The notes under the pieces were generated by a model. The model ran no database searches. It saw only the letters and a list, made by a program, of their open reading frames with translations, and was not told the DNA's origin. A stretch of 64,000 nucleotides of DNA from Ramazzottius varieornatus (taxonomy: Eukaryota > Tardigrada > Eutardigrada > Parachela > Ramazzottiidae): positions 275,231 to 339,230 of the forward strand of contig BDGG01000019.1 in the NCBI GenBank assembly GCA_001949185.1, read 5' to 3'. The position numbers and the translations under genes are program-made. Positions 36,587 to 51,500 of the stretch are shown piece after piece (the stretch's first letter is position 1; every line of letters begins with the position of its first letter).

Positions 36587-38370
36587 ATGATGCTGTCCTG
36601 TTATCCGCCAGGAAAGAAGAAGAAAGATGCACCGACGCCTGACGACATAGGTGCAGAACTCGAGGTATCGCCAATCATTTCCAAACTGCAGGTGCCCTGT
36701 CGGGATGACCTTTCTTTTCCCCAGCTTTTCTGCATTATATATTTGTAGGAATTGAAGCGACTTGTGTGGGGTGTAGTGAAGATTTCTCGATACACGGACT
36801 ACGCACTCTTCACTGAGAAGCTCGTGAAACTACCTATCGCGAAGTCGTCAGCTCACGCGGTAGCAGCGATCAACGTGATCATGGAAGGGGTTTTCCGAAG
36901 CATGAAAGGGGGCACCAATGTAATTTACGGGACCACGTTGAAGAAGCTGGACAACGCTCTGGGTGGCGGTCCGATGGTGATGGATAAGCCGCACGGGGTT
37001 TCCAAGGATCCTTTCGACTTTCATACTCTGGTGGTGCAGCGGATCCAGTACTACTTTGACAGCACGAAATCTGCATGGTGTGAGGCGTATGGGCAACATG
37101 GGGGTGATATGGCGGTCGCGAAAGGAATAATACGTTTGACCGGAATTACTCGGTAAGCCTAAGATCAATGACAGAGCAACTCGGCAAACGCTCCAGTGAT
37201 GATCGTTGTCTCAAGTGGCGCTCGCTTGCAGCCAATAAGAAAGCAAACTGCGCCACTTGAGATAACAGTCATCCCGAGATTGGTTGTCGACCTCCCAGAT
37301 AGTATGGATCTCATGATTGTAAGAATCATGCTTAACTATTCAACAGATTGCTGGTCGGTGTAATTAAGCCGGATGAGACGCGGTCTAGAAAGTTCCTGTC
37401 AGATGAAGCCATTTTGAAGTACTGTCAAGAACTCATTCCGGATTGGAGTCTCAGTGGGTCTCTGTCGGTCTTGGAATTGTACAAAGCAGAATGCCTCTTT
37501 GACCTGTTGAGGACATACTGCGATGCCAACAGACATGCTCCAGCACAACTAGAGGTGAGAACACGAATGGGAGCATGGCAAACAAACTCGACAAGATTGT
37601 CACTTCAGTGGCGCACACTTTCAGTGTTATTGGTGGTGGAGTGCGCCACTTCGATCATAGTCTTGTGGAGGTTGTCTTCTCGAGCTTCCAAATGCCATCG
37701 CTAATGCTGTCTCATCTCAAAATTTGCTTCTGTGTAGTTGACCAAAGGTCTTCTGGGGCATCTGCAAAATTTCTTCGGAGTCAAAACAAAGCCGGCTGCT
37801 GAAGTAGCTGAAGATGTATGGAACAAGCTGAAGGTCTTCGAAGAGCTGATCGCTGAACGTAAGGAGAAAATTCCGCGGCGTTTCTTCAGCATGAGGCTCC
37901 CTGAACCATTTCCCGCACCGGTCGCGAAAGTCTATACAGTTACTGTCTTGAAGAGCAGCCAAAACAGCCCGAAGGAAATACCTCCTAAGTTAGCTCCTAA
38001 ATATGCTGCGGTCTTCGACGAAGTACGCAAGCTTTACCGTATGCGTCGGTTGAACGGTTATTACCAAACAGCTTTGGCCAAAAAGCCTTTCGCTCCTTAT
38101 ACCAGTAAGTATCCGCCACCGTTCCATTACAACAAGTGGCTGACTAAAACCGGCACACCGGAGCAAGTTACTCGTGCTAAGCTTCTTCAGCGTACTGTTG
38201 CCGACGTGCTGGACAAGCCGAAGAACTCCAAAGTCATTCGCGAGAGCTTCGACGAGTACTACAGCATCATCAGAGACACGATCGAACTGAAGATGCACGA
38301 CCTGGTGGCCGAGTTCCCCAAGAATGTCCGCGATGAAATTCTGTTGAAGCCGTTCCTTGCTTCGGTGTAG
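36587..38370 (+). CDS. Unrecognised conserved-looking protein, about 440 residues
   Basis: Four exons with clean phases: 36587-36664, 36750-37153, 37347-37554 and 37738-38370. The N-terminus is basic (PPGKKKKDAP). The middle is mixed helical with GVVKISRYTDYALFTEKLVK and a Gly-rich NALGGGPMVMDKPHG segment. The C-terminal half is Lys- and Pro-rich with PPPFHYNKWLTK and a helical end (DEYYSIIRDTIELKMHDLV). No signal peptide, membrane segment or known catalytic motif stands out. I do not recognise the family. The intron phases and lack of stops support a real gene. Introns 2 and 3 each carry one MITE. Confidence 0.8.
37172..37302. repeat. Intronic hairpin MITE, single copy
   Basis: CAACTCGGCAAACGCTCC opens it. 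The core is CAAGTGGCGCTC / TGCGCCACTTG, ending GTCGACCTCCC. It lies in intron 2 of the unrecognised gene. Confidence 0.9.
37569..37692. repeat. Intronic hairpin MITE, single copy
   Basis: TGGGAGCATGGCAAACAAAC opens it, core CAGTGGCGCAC / GTGCGCCACTT, and it ends CGAGCTTCCA. It shows that the ends are TGGGAGC...GCTYCCA. It lies in intron 3 of the unrecognised gene. Confidence 0.9.
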
Positions 38371-38704
38371 AACGAGGTTCAGTTTGCTGTTGACATTCTC
38401 TAGTTCGGTAATAATCATAAGCATCCTTTCGAACAAATAAGTTTCAAGTTCCTAACAATTACCTCTTATTTCCTTTCACACCGTAACTTTGAACTTCAGA
38501 AATCGTGATCGGCGAACCCGATGATATGCTCCTTTGCGGAATGTTTCTTCTGGGCTGTGTCTGGTTTTCGTTTCATTGGTTTTAATTTACATGCTTAGCT
38601 CCTGAACTAGGATCAGTTTCTTCCAGGAATGTTCCCAAATGTTTTGTAGCGGTAGGAATGACGAGAGAATGTTGTTACTGTGCATCGTACAGAAGCGTAT
38701 ACTA

Positions 38705-41666
38705 TCACAAATGAATAGCTTTCAAAGTCCTATGGAACACCACGTTGACCATAAACAACGACCAAATGAAAACAGGAGCCGAGACACTGTCGGCAGACTC
38801 GCGAGCTTTCTTCAGGATGTTCCGAAGGACCACAAAGTTTGTCTTCTTTTTCTTCTGCAAGAACCAGCGTCGCGTTATGCCAAGTCGGAATCCAGTTTCA
38901 CTGGTCGGAAGTTAGTGGAACTTACCGTTGATTCGCGAGTAAGTCCTTGCTGTGTAACAACAGAGAGAAGATTCTCGTCCGTCAGCGACACCGGTGCCAT
39001 CCATTCACTATCGAACCTCCTTTTCCACCAGTTTTTACTCGCAACACTACGCCAAAAACAGTGATAAGTTATCATTGTCCGAAAATCACAGCTGAGTACA
39101 AGCCGTACCTGGTCTTGTTCGACGACTTCAATGTAAACCAATACTTGTAAAGTCGGCCCCGAATGAATTTCGGTGGCTTTGCCCGGAATGGACTAGCCGG
39201 ATCAATGGCCAACCGAATCACTGGAAAGAAGAAACAGGCTGTGCATATTAGCTCGAACACGACCAAGTTCGGTGGAAACACTTCCTCTTACCTTCTGGTT
39301 TGCCTTGGAGCAACCGATAGACAACACTGTAGACCCAAGGATTTCGCTGTTGATCGCTTAACGCAGCGAACCACCTGTGGAATTTTTATCCCGCAATGCT
39401 AAAAGATAGTACTGAAGGACGAGAAGTGAGGAGCGGAAGCAGCCTTACATCTGCCAGTCAAGCCTCGGTTGATGAGGTACGATGAACGGCGGCGCTCGAT
39501 CAACGGAGCCTGGCTTGTACAAGAATTCGTACTCTTTCCAAGGTCCCAACGCCGAGTCGCTTCCCTCGAATATTATTTCCGGCCTTCCTTCGACCCCTGT
39601 CATTCTATAATGAAACAGTTAATAAAATCACTAACCAGCTTGCGGATACCCGCTGAGACAGAGAAAGTAAGCCTTGTACCTGCGGAAGAGGCCGTAGCCG
39701 TTAACGATGTTGAACTTTTCCACTTGGGCATGATACTGCCGAATGGTTTTGCCGATGTTTCCTAGTCGCGAAGACTGGGTCAAACTACTGAATGGGCTCT
39801 ACAAAAGGAAGAAAGGTATCTTCAAAAACTTTAGAAAGAAAGTCTATAAAATTCCAACTGTACCAAGCTCAACGAGAAGAGAGACAGAGCCATTAAGCCG
39901 TAGAATCCGGCGAAAGGCGTTCGATACAGTTTGCTGAAAGCTGACTCGGTCCTGCAAAATAGAGCGTTGCGCAAAGTCCCCACAGATCTTTCAAAAACGA
40001 ATGAAAAGCAAGTCTCACGAGTCGCTGTGAGTGAATGTTGACAGAAGGACGGAGACCAGCGAAAGGAAGCCAAGGCCAACCGATATCGGCCATGCGATAT
40101 CCATCATACGGTTCACATCGGTCTCGGTGAAACCTGTCGGACGAAATATTCCATAGGGGATTCGCGGAACCAAGAAAAAGCTAGCACTTATCGTACAAAC
40201 TTTTCTTACGGGCTTTGAACTTGATGACTTTCTTTTCGTCGTACTGGATGTTGTAAAAATAGCCAGTGGCTACGAGCAGCACAGCAACTACAGCCCAGTT
40301 GAACACGCTGGTCAAGAAGGACTGGAAACGTGAGTAAGTTCTGTAATCTGAAAATAAATTTAGCGTTAATTTTACAGCGTTAGTTTCAAAGAGGAATATC
40401 GACAAATCTACGCTGGAGTTACTTACGAGAAATATGGCCCAAGTCGCGGTCTTCCAACAGCGACAAGCTCAAGACGATGGTGAGCAAGTTAAAGAAGTTG
40501 TAGTTTCCGGTGATAATGATCCCCACTTGCAAAATAACCTAAAGAAGAAAATTAGTTTTCCAAACAGCCTAGCAAGAAAGATTCTTTTACCCACCTGATT
40601 GTACCAAGCAAACTTTCTTAGCCCCTTAGAAGGCGCGAAGAAGAAGAACGGAAGGACGACTTCGGTCAGCAAAGCATGCAAGAGGGTTAACGCGTCGAAC
40701 CACGGCGGAAGTTGATGGATATACCAAGCGAGAAAGGTTGGAATGCACTGTGATTCGTAATGATGATGCAGGGCTACGATTAGAGCAAAGCGAATAACAG
40801 TACAGTGAACGAGAAAAGGAAAGACCAGCAAGCAAGTGTACCGGTCAGTTTCCACCAGGTTTGACATCCACTCTGAAGCTTCAGAATCCCAGACATCAGC
40901 ATCAAGCGGAAGAAGAGCCACTTGACTGGCCACATGCTGAGACGGGACAGTTTGGCCTGCATTCGCGAAGGCATGAGAAGCGGAATGGGCGCGAAGATGA
41001 AAGCGACGAAGCCAGCTTCCATCAGCAGTGCGTCCCTGTAGGAGAACAAAACTGAACACACTACACTCGCGCATGACGTAACAAAGCTCTCCGAGAAGTT
41101 CATCGTATTTCACACAATAACACGAGTTTTTGCATGAGGTCACGCTGCTCGGCACAGACGAACGAAACCTTTCGGGTTATATTTCGCTTCTTACCACTGA
41201 AACCACAGAAAGACGTTCCCCACGGTGTACAGCGACAAATACAGGACCCATAACGCCCCGAAGACCAGCATGTTTCTCGCTAGACGAGTGATAATGGCCG
41301 ATGAAGCCAGGAGGATGCCCAACATGGCCAGGACGTCCATGCCCATTCCAGTGTCCATCTTCAACGCTTGTGTCAGCCATAGCAGGGTCGGCTTGACGTC
41401 CATAAACTGGTACCTGAACCTGCTGAAATCTGAGAGGGGCAACCCTCTTTAGTCATCAGGGAAAAATGGACAGGAAGGGAAGGTTTCGTACCAAAAGGAG
41501 CCTCTGAAGGATTGATTTCCTTCGAAGCCGGGAGGACGCCATTCTCCCCGTATAATCCGGGCAGCTGGTGGTAAAGCGAAGCGAACGCGAAGAGGTAAAT
41601 GACGGCTATGCCCCACAGGAAGAGATTGTGGACATGAACCTGTCCACTTCCGATGTCGTACGCCAT
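38705..41666 (-). CDS. LMF2: Lipase maturation factor (LMF2-like)
   Basis: ER membrane protein needed for folding of dimeric lipases in the LMF family. Exons run from 41492-41666, 41195-41429, 40842-41035, 40595-40773 and 40430-40538 to a last exon ending at the TGA at 38705. The first exon reads [26 protein letters not shown], matching the vertebrate LMF2 start closely. Later blocks are [25 protein letters not shown] and [21 protein letters not shown]. The C-terminal LMF domain follows: [46 protein letters not shown] and a KNWWKRR block. At least six membrane helices. The border near 40150-40200 is unclear in phase. No MITE was seen in its introns. Confidence 0.9.
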
Positions 41667-42225
41667 TTCGCTCGATTAGGAGCCCACTGCAAGAAATACA
41701 GGAATAATCGGAAGGATATTTGGACAGAGGTGAGCGCTTGCTTACCTTGGTGTCCCCAGAAGCTTGCGCTAAATGTGCTCTTCCGATTCCACAAAGCGAA
41801 CTGCACGACCGGAAGGAAGACGTGAATCTCTATGTTCGGGACGAATGAAAAAGTATGGTTGAAGGATGGAGAATGAAATCCACGATCGTGTGTTCGGCTG
41901 AATGATATTTCAAGGATGAACATCAATGAACATCCAGCGGAGCGCTCTGTCCTTGACAGAATTTAACAGCGGATCCGCAAGCAATACGAGAACTTGAGAA
42001 ATTGTTGGAAATCCGTTCCTTGCCGCTTGAACATTGTCAAAGCGCTGACGGAACGGTTCGACAGAACCACAACAAACCGATACTTTCATTCAAGTTTCAA
42101 CTTTGGTTCAAGAAAATTATCCTGGCGGAAGCTCTGCGTGCGCCTTACTGCCTTACTTGGGCTTACCGAATTCATGGTCCACAGAATAACATCCCTTGTC
42201 ATTTTGTAGGTCGGCAGAGGCGGAG
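41667..42225. promoter_or_regulatory. Divergent intergenic region and 5' UTR intron
   Basis: It lies between LMF2-like (minus) and the helical-repeat gene (plus). A TTTTGTAG acceptor at about 42208 suggests an intron in the 5' UTR of the plus gene. No coding exon seen. Confidence 0.45.
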
Positions 42226-43071
42226 ATGGATAAAGACAAGCTGGGAGATCTGCAAGCGGTGCTATCCAAAGAGATCACCGAAGCATTTGCTGGTGCGTCT
42301 TACCTCGACAAACCGCGACACGTCTCCAAAGTAATGGCGCTAATCCTCAATATGCTCGACATGTCCGGAGATAGGGCCAAGCTGGAAGCAGTCGGGCACT
42401 TGACATTCGTCTTGGAGAAGGCCTCTCCGGAACTCCTGGACAATTACGGCTACTTCGACGTGATTTTCGATGCGCTGTTTCGCCTGATCCTCTTCCAGAA
42501 CATGCCACTCCTCAACTCAGCCTATTCTTGCTTCCTCAGATTTCTTTCTGTGCAGCAAAATCTCTTTCGTAATAAACCGAGAGCTCCAAAGTACGGGCAG
42601 CTGGATTACGCTGACAGACTTCTGTTGCAGAGTTTACAGAACGTGTTCCTGTTTTCTTCTGAGGAAATCCGCGTCTGCCTTATTGGCAACGTGATTTCGC
42701 TCGTTCAAAATCTGGGCTTCCGCTCGTCCAAGTTCTTTCCGCGGATGTTAGCTGTCAGTGATCACCTGATCGAAACCGGAAGCTACGATAAGCAAGCCCT
42801 GAGTGTAAAGTTTCTTTTGGATGTCTCGACGGTTTGTTCGCCGGCTTTCGGGAATCATTCCGAGAAGCTTCTCCTGCAAGCGACGAAGGTGCTGTTGCAC
42901 CTGAACCCCGAAACAGATTCTCCATTGTTTAGTGATCTCTCCTCTTTGTTTAAAATTGTTGTGGAGATGGATAAGAACTCGGTGGATTTTGTAGAATCAG
43001 TTTTGGCGAAGGATGCCATTAATTCGGATTTCCGGGACAAACTCTATCTGATACTATCCTTGATCAAATAA
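42226..43071 (+). CDS. HEAT/ARM-like helical protein of unknown family
   Basis: Single open frame of 281 codons from ATG 42226, directly after a splice acceptor, so an intron precedes the start. The protein is almost all amphipathic helix pairs (LILNMLDMSGDRAKLEAVGH, VLLHLNPETDSPLFSDLSS and similar), typical of HEAT or armadillo repeats. No catalytic motif or membrane segment. A scaffold role such as a TTI2-type cofactor is possible but rests only on fold. It ends SLIK before TAA. Confidence 0.75.
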   Translation: MDKDKLGDLQAVLSKEITEAFAGASYLDKPRHVSKVMALILNMLDMSGDRAKLEAVGHLTFVLEKASPELLDNYGYFDVIFDALFRLILFQNMPLLNSAYSCFLRFLSVQQNLFRNKPRAPKYGQLDYADRLLLQSLQNVFLFSSEEIRVCLIGNVISLVQNLGFRSSKFFPRMLAVSDHLIETGSYDKQALSVKFLLDVSTVCSPAFGNHSEKLLLQATKVLLHLNPETDSPLFSDLSSLFKIVVEMDKNSVDFVESVLAKDAINSDFRDKLYLILSLIK

Positions 43072-43539
43072 ACGTTGCCTGACAGCCTGACAGAAAAAAT
43101 CAAAGGACGCGCAAGAAATGCGGGAAAGAAACTGCCCAGTGGCCAGTGGCCAGCTCGTAAAAATTGATGTTCCCCGCTGTTGACCGTCCCGGTGTCCGGT
43201 TGCAAACTACGTCATAAAATGGCAGTGCGAATCACGAGATTCGACATTGAGCTTCTACTCCATTCGCATGCAGTTCGGGTACAAGACTGGCGGGTGACGT
43301 CAATAAGGTGTAATTTGTCAACACTGCGTTGTCGAAACGGCTGGAAAATCCCAGCATCGATGATTCGATATCGTTCTCGCTGTTACGGCGACGCAGTTTG
43401 TGTCGGATGCTACTGTACTAAAGCATCTTCTCGTCCGAGCTAGCAGGCTCTTTGCGCTGATCTGAACGTTTGAACGCTCGAGTCATTTTAGAAGTACATT
43501 GCAGAAATCATGGACTGATTCCGTATCTGGGAGCTTTCA
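43072..43539. other. Intergenic stretch upstream of selenoprotein O
   Basis: No exon or repeat recognised; it should hold the SELENOO promoter. Confidence 0.45.
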
Positions 43540-46686
<3,147 letters not shown>

Positions 46687-46708
46687 AAAACCCACCTGCT
46701 GGCTGAAA

Positions 46709-46796
46709 GGGCTTGTCGTGCTCAGAGATGGGCGAAATGAAGGGGTCACTCTAAAGCCTGGAAATGGTCGAGTGAACCTGGACGTCAGACAAACCC
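46709..46796 (+). promoter_or_regulatory. Candidate SECIS element (form 2) in SELENOO 3' UTR
   Basis: The quartet strands are ATGA (46737-46740) and GGAC (46780-46783). Twelve bases after ATGA comes AAA (46753-46755), the conserved apical adenines. Helix 2 pairs GGGTCACTC (46743-46751) with GAGTGAACCT (46770-46779), with one bulged A. A mini-stem GCC/GGT (46756-46758 with 46766-46768) follows the adenines, as in form-2 SECIS. Below the quartet, GGGCTTGTC (46709-46717) can pair with GACAAACCC (46788-46796), with one mismatch. Confidence 0.8.
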
Positions 46797-47037
46797 ACGA
46801 TGTCAGCTTTTGCGACTGTATGTACAGTACTGTAAACTTCTCATTGGGTTACCTTGTCCTGAATTAACGATTTCTCGGAAGACATTTACGATGATCTTGT
46901 TTGAGGTTGCTCTGAATATTCTCATCTTACCCCAAGCGTTCAGCAGTTTTATTAGAGCATAGGTTCATAGCTTTTGTATAATAACCGTATTCTGGTGGTG
47001 AACAAGCACTTCTAGTCACGCGAAAAAGCTGTTTGGC

Positions 47038-47106
47038 TCGTCGGCAAATGATTTGAGCCAGATCGTTATCAAGTAGCGCACGTCTTCATTGTTATTGGAA
47101 GCATGG
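47038..47106. repeat. Hairpin MITE, half copy, intergenic
   Basis: TCGGCAAATGATTTGAGCC, then CAAGTAGCGCACGTCTTCATT; the right arm is lost. It is the only clear copy outside an intron. Confidence 0.6.
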
Positions 47107-47626
47107 AATTGACAAGGTGAAATATTTGAGACTACTCTGGATATAAATATAAACATGAATATAAAGTCGGACATGAATATAAAGGTAAGTTCGCAGCTTT
47201 GGCTCGAGGAGCATTTGCTTATCTCGAGGTTTCACTAAACGTCACCTGCACTGTTTCATAACAGTTACGTTCGAGGCCAGAGTTCCTTGTTAGAAACATA
47301 GAAATTTGAAAAAAGGAACAGCTTTCTGCGTACTGAATGTTTGCCAATTTTGGTTTGCGCCAAATTCTGTGGTGTCAAGCCTTGAGCCCTTGAGGTTCGA
47401 ACCGGGAACTAATCAGAACGACGACAATGTTATTGCTGAGGTTTGCTGTATTAAAGTACTACGTTGGGCTATCCGATAAAAACCGAAGTTTACTTTGTCA
47501 CAGCATTTGACAACCATCGTGGACGAAGAAATGACGCTGGTTTTTCTTCAATGGCGCTTTAGCCGAAATTCTAAATTGTTCAGGAAACGACTATAGAAGG
47601 CTCGGCGAAGCTAAATAAGCCGCTAT

Positions 47627-47839
47627 AGCCGTTCTTAGCCGTGGCTAAAGCAGCTAAAATACTTTCATCCACGGCTAAAATTTATTGTGCGTTCGAATGA
47701 TTTATTGATGTTGAGTCGGCTAAGATAGTTTTAGCATCAATAAATCAATCGAACGCAAAATACATTTTAGCCTTGGACAAAAGTATTTTAGCTGCTTTAG
47801 TCGCGGCTAAAATATTTTTAGCCACGGCTAAGAACGGCT
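47627..47839. repeat. 213-bp palindromic foldback element
   Basis: The outer 23 bp are a perfect inverted repeat (AGCCGTTCTTAGCCGTGG... / ...CCACGGCTAAGAACGGCT). The inner arms continue with few mismatches to a small loop near 47725. It is full of TTTTAGC/GCTAAAA words. Probably a MITE. Confidence 0.85.
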
Positions 47840-48571
47840 AAAAGTGCTCATCAACTAATCAACTGTACGTTCAACCAAATACTTGGCAGCGATCAACCAA
47901 ATCAAATGTTCAACACGATGTTCAGCAGCTCGTCAGTGCTCAGCAGCCTCCGTCTGCGTGGTTTAAACGAACTGATGCGCTGAAAATTGCGTATGCAGGT
48001 GCGAGACTGAGCATCTCTAATGCATTCACCGGTAAACAAGTTAACTGCACATACGCGCGCACCAGCTGCGCAGACCAACTTCGTTCATCCTGCAAACGTC
48101 GCATTGAACTCTGACCGCCAAAAGCCAGAAATCAATTCAAAATCCTCATTTTATTTTTCTCTGTCCGATTTGCATCCCAGTCTCGTCCCGTTGGTCATCC
48201 ATTGCTCCTCTCACCGGAGCTTTCTGGAGGTGTTCGTTAAACCTCTTGGATCATCTGCCTGAGTGCTACGATGCCGCTGAGCAGTCAACGGTTGCTCTTT
48301 CGAAAGTGAGGAGTGAGTTACACCTTTATCTGTCCATTATTTTACTGCCAATGCGAAAGCGTGAGCATTACAGTGATGGGATAAAGGCTGGCAGTTGTGG
48401 TGGATAGATGATGAAGCCATAATCGATAACCGTTACTCATCTGGATCAGGTAAGGAGCTGTGTAATCGACGGTCTATCCAACGCTTTTGCTGTTCGGAAT
48501 CTCAGGAATATTCCTATCATCCAAATCTGCGTTTTCCCTCAGATTGAACTAACTCTGGAATACCTGCGAAA

Positions 48572-51500
48572 ATGAGTGCGAAAAGTGGGAATCGATATCT
48601 TCTGGTTGTCACCGTACTTACGGGTAGGGTAGATGAGATATGCGGAATTTTTGTTGGAATTAAGTTTGATAAACTGCCTACTTTCGTAGGTCGAAATTTT
48701 CCTCAGCGTCCGACGGATTCTCTCCGCATCGATGTCCGCTTCGATGGACAATTGCTCAGTTCTCTTCCCGTCCCGATGGCAGAAGAGCCGGTGTTCGACA
48801 TGGACATGGCGTTTAGGTTGACGGGAAAGCAGTTGAAAGATCATAAGTAACAATTTCCCCTTCCATGAATTTCCGAATACTGTATGTTCTCGTTTCTAGC
48901 TTTGTGATGTTTTCTAGAGTGCAGCGCACACCGATCAAGATCGATGTGATGAAAGTTAATCGAAAGACCAAGAAAGCAGAAAAAATAGGCTATCAAACGC
49001 TCGATCTGCGCTCATACGCCGTGGAAGTTAGCCGACCGCGCTTCAGCTGGTTTCCTCTCCTTGGTGCTACACAACTTCGTGGGAAGCCTGAATTACATCT
49101 AGGAGTATCGGTGGACGATGATGTCGAAGCGGAAAACAGCGCGAGAAGCCAGAAAGAATTCACACGAAGCGCCCGTAAGACTTTCACACATTCTTTAAAG
49201 TAGCTTCGAAAGCCTGCATACAAGTGCGCCTTCGCTTATCATACTATGCCTGCATTGAGGTGCTTAACGGACGGGCACAAGCATACAGGATGCTCGACAT
49301 TACTATGGTGTGTTGTATGCAGGTTCGCGATGGGTTTGGGGCCATCTTTATATAATTATTCTTTCTGATTCGAAGGTAACAAGGAATACTGGATGCTGCA
49401 TCAGCCCATGCTGGTCAACAACCTCGACGGTACCAGTCACTACCAGCTGGGACCTTCCAAAGACAGCACGCACATTTACATGGTCTCCGTCATCATCGGC
49501 TACGCGTCCAACATCGACAAGTTCTTCGATCGCATATCCCGTCCTCCGCCTGACCAACCTCGCGACTTCTTCTTCCACTACGAACTAGTCAATAACCATC
49601 TAACCACCAAACCATTCAGCGACTTCGAGTCGTCTGACCTCGCGCCTGAACGAGTCTCGTTGAAGCTGAAGACTCATTACGACTTGATGAGAGACTACTT
49701 CCTTCATGAAAAATTTCTCAAGGTATGTTTTTCATCGTTTTCCTCCTTCGCATTTCATGACAACGTTCATGAACCTTCTGAGCTTGTTCTAGATCAAACT
49801 GTGTCAAGGAGAAGGCCATATTATCGCCTCGGCGGAATTTCTGTTCGACGATGCTTTCAAACCCGACGTGAAGGAGCTCACTGAAACTGTCACTGTCGAG
49901 AAGGAGGTTCTTCTTCACCCGTTCCCGGAGAACCGCTTTGGAATACCGGAAGAGCTAGTCGTCGCTCAAGAAAACTGGCCCGTCGTTGGAGTGTCTTTCG
50001 AAATTTCTGTCGTTAAGAAATTAGGTAGTATAAAATTAATTTTCTCGGGTTTTTTAGGAGCTTAAAAGATACCATGCTTTTCCTTTTTTTCTGAAGAGCC
50101 GATAGGTATGAGAAGGACTCTGACGTTGGATTCCGCCAAGTCGATGCAGTCAGAGATTGAGAATTTTCTCCAGAACTCTCGACCGGCGTCGGCTAAAGTT
50201 CCACCCAAACCTGCGGAACCCAGTAGTAACATTCGGCGGTCTCGCAGCTCGCAGAACCTCGACCGGAGGAAGAGCCAGCGGTCTTCGGTGGAGGAGGTCG
50301 ACGCTGAATTTAGATACAGCAAGACGTTGACCAAACCTATCGAACCCGAACGTCCACGAAACGGTAAGAAAACCAGTTCTCAAATTTATTCTCTTTGCGT
50401 CTTTCTTGAAGATCATTTGGGAGACAAACAAGACGTGAAAATTTGGGAGGCAAAGAAGACGTGAAAATTCATTGTCGCGAGTGGCGCACGCTTGCGGTCA
50501 ATTACACCGTAACGTGCGCCACTTGGAAAACAATCTTATGAAGCCTGTTTACTGTAATGCTTCATGAACTTGGCGAAGTGAGTCATCATACGCGCGAAAC
50601 ATCCCTTAGGGGATTGTCAGGGCAAAATTTCGAGACCGGGGTTCAACTGTACACATATGATGACTCACTTCGCCAAGTTCATGAAGCTTTACAGTACCAA
50701 ACTGACGCACCATTTCAGTACTAACAATGAGACAGTGAGCCACTTGAAATGAAAGTGTCATGCTTTTCGTCTGCCGACCTCCCGTTTCTGTTACGAGTTT
50801 ACTCAGTATTGTTATGTGTAACGTTGTTTTCGTTTTGCTCCAGGGAATGAGGATACAAAAAGAACCGAGCCGCAGTCCCTTCACACGGACCCAGCGCCAC
50901 CGAAAGACAACGGGTCTTCGCCGTTGAACGAAAGACCAAGGCAAGAGGAGTTCGGCCAAGGCGACGCACCGATGTGGACGTATCTGAAGATGGGGACCAG
51001 CAATAGCTCTAATCGAGAGAACGGCAGTAACGAACAGTCGGAGTTCGGAGGGAATGCGGGTGAGAGAGACGACAAGCGGCGAGAGCGTCCAACACAGGAA
51101 AAGTCCCATGGAGAGTTTTCCCCGCTTTCGGTCGGTCTTTCTTTGAACGGAACCAGAAAAGCAGACCAATGTAAGTTCGAAGTGCTGCACATATATTCAA
51201 CACGGAATTGTCCAGAGTACGTAGAGTCCCGTAACTTAATAGCTCTGTGTCCTGTTGTGATCAGCTTGCAACGTGGAAAATAAGTAGAAATTTATAACAC
51301 AAAAGATGTTTCTCCCGGGAAGCTTTCGATATTAGCGTGATAATCTAAAATTGGTCTCCTTTCTAATTGCAAACAGAACAGTAAATCGAAGTGAAGTTTT
51401 CCTGATATGAGGAATAGATTTTATGCTTTATAGATACCGATAAAAAGCCATCTTCGTCGTCCAACAATGGTCTCACTTCCGCCATGGACAAGCTGAACCT

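Larger units (their letters stand above)
46860..48571. other. Intergenic stretch, repeat-rich
   Basis: No exon supported. It holds a MITE half copy, short ACATGAATATAAA repeats at about 47140-47185 and a weak copy of the transporter-upstream sequence at about 47310-47400. The 213-bp palindrome and a GTATGCAGGTG word at 47991 are also here. Confidence 0.5.

Noticed and set aside
49210-49325. The inverted GTATGCAG repeats in CEP120 intron 3 as splice-site duplicates
   Set aside because: The exon joins best at other sites, and the same words recur far from any exon.
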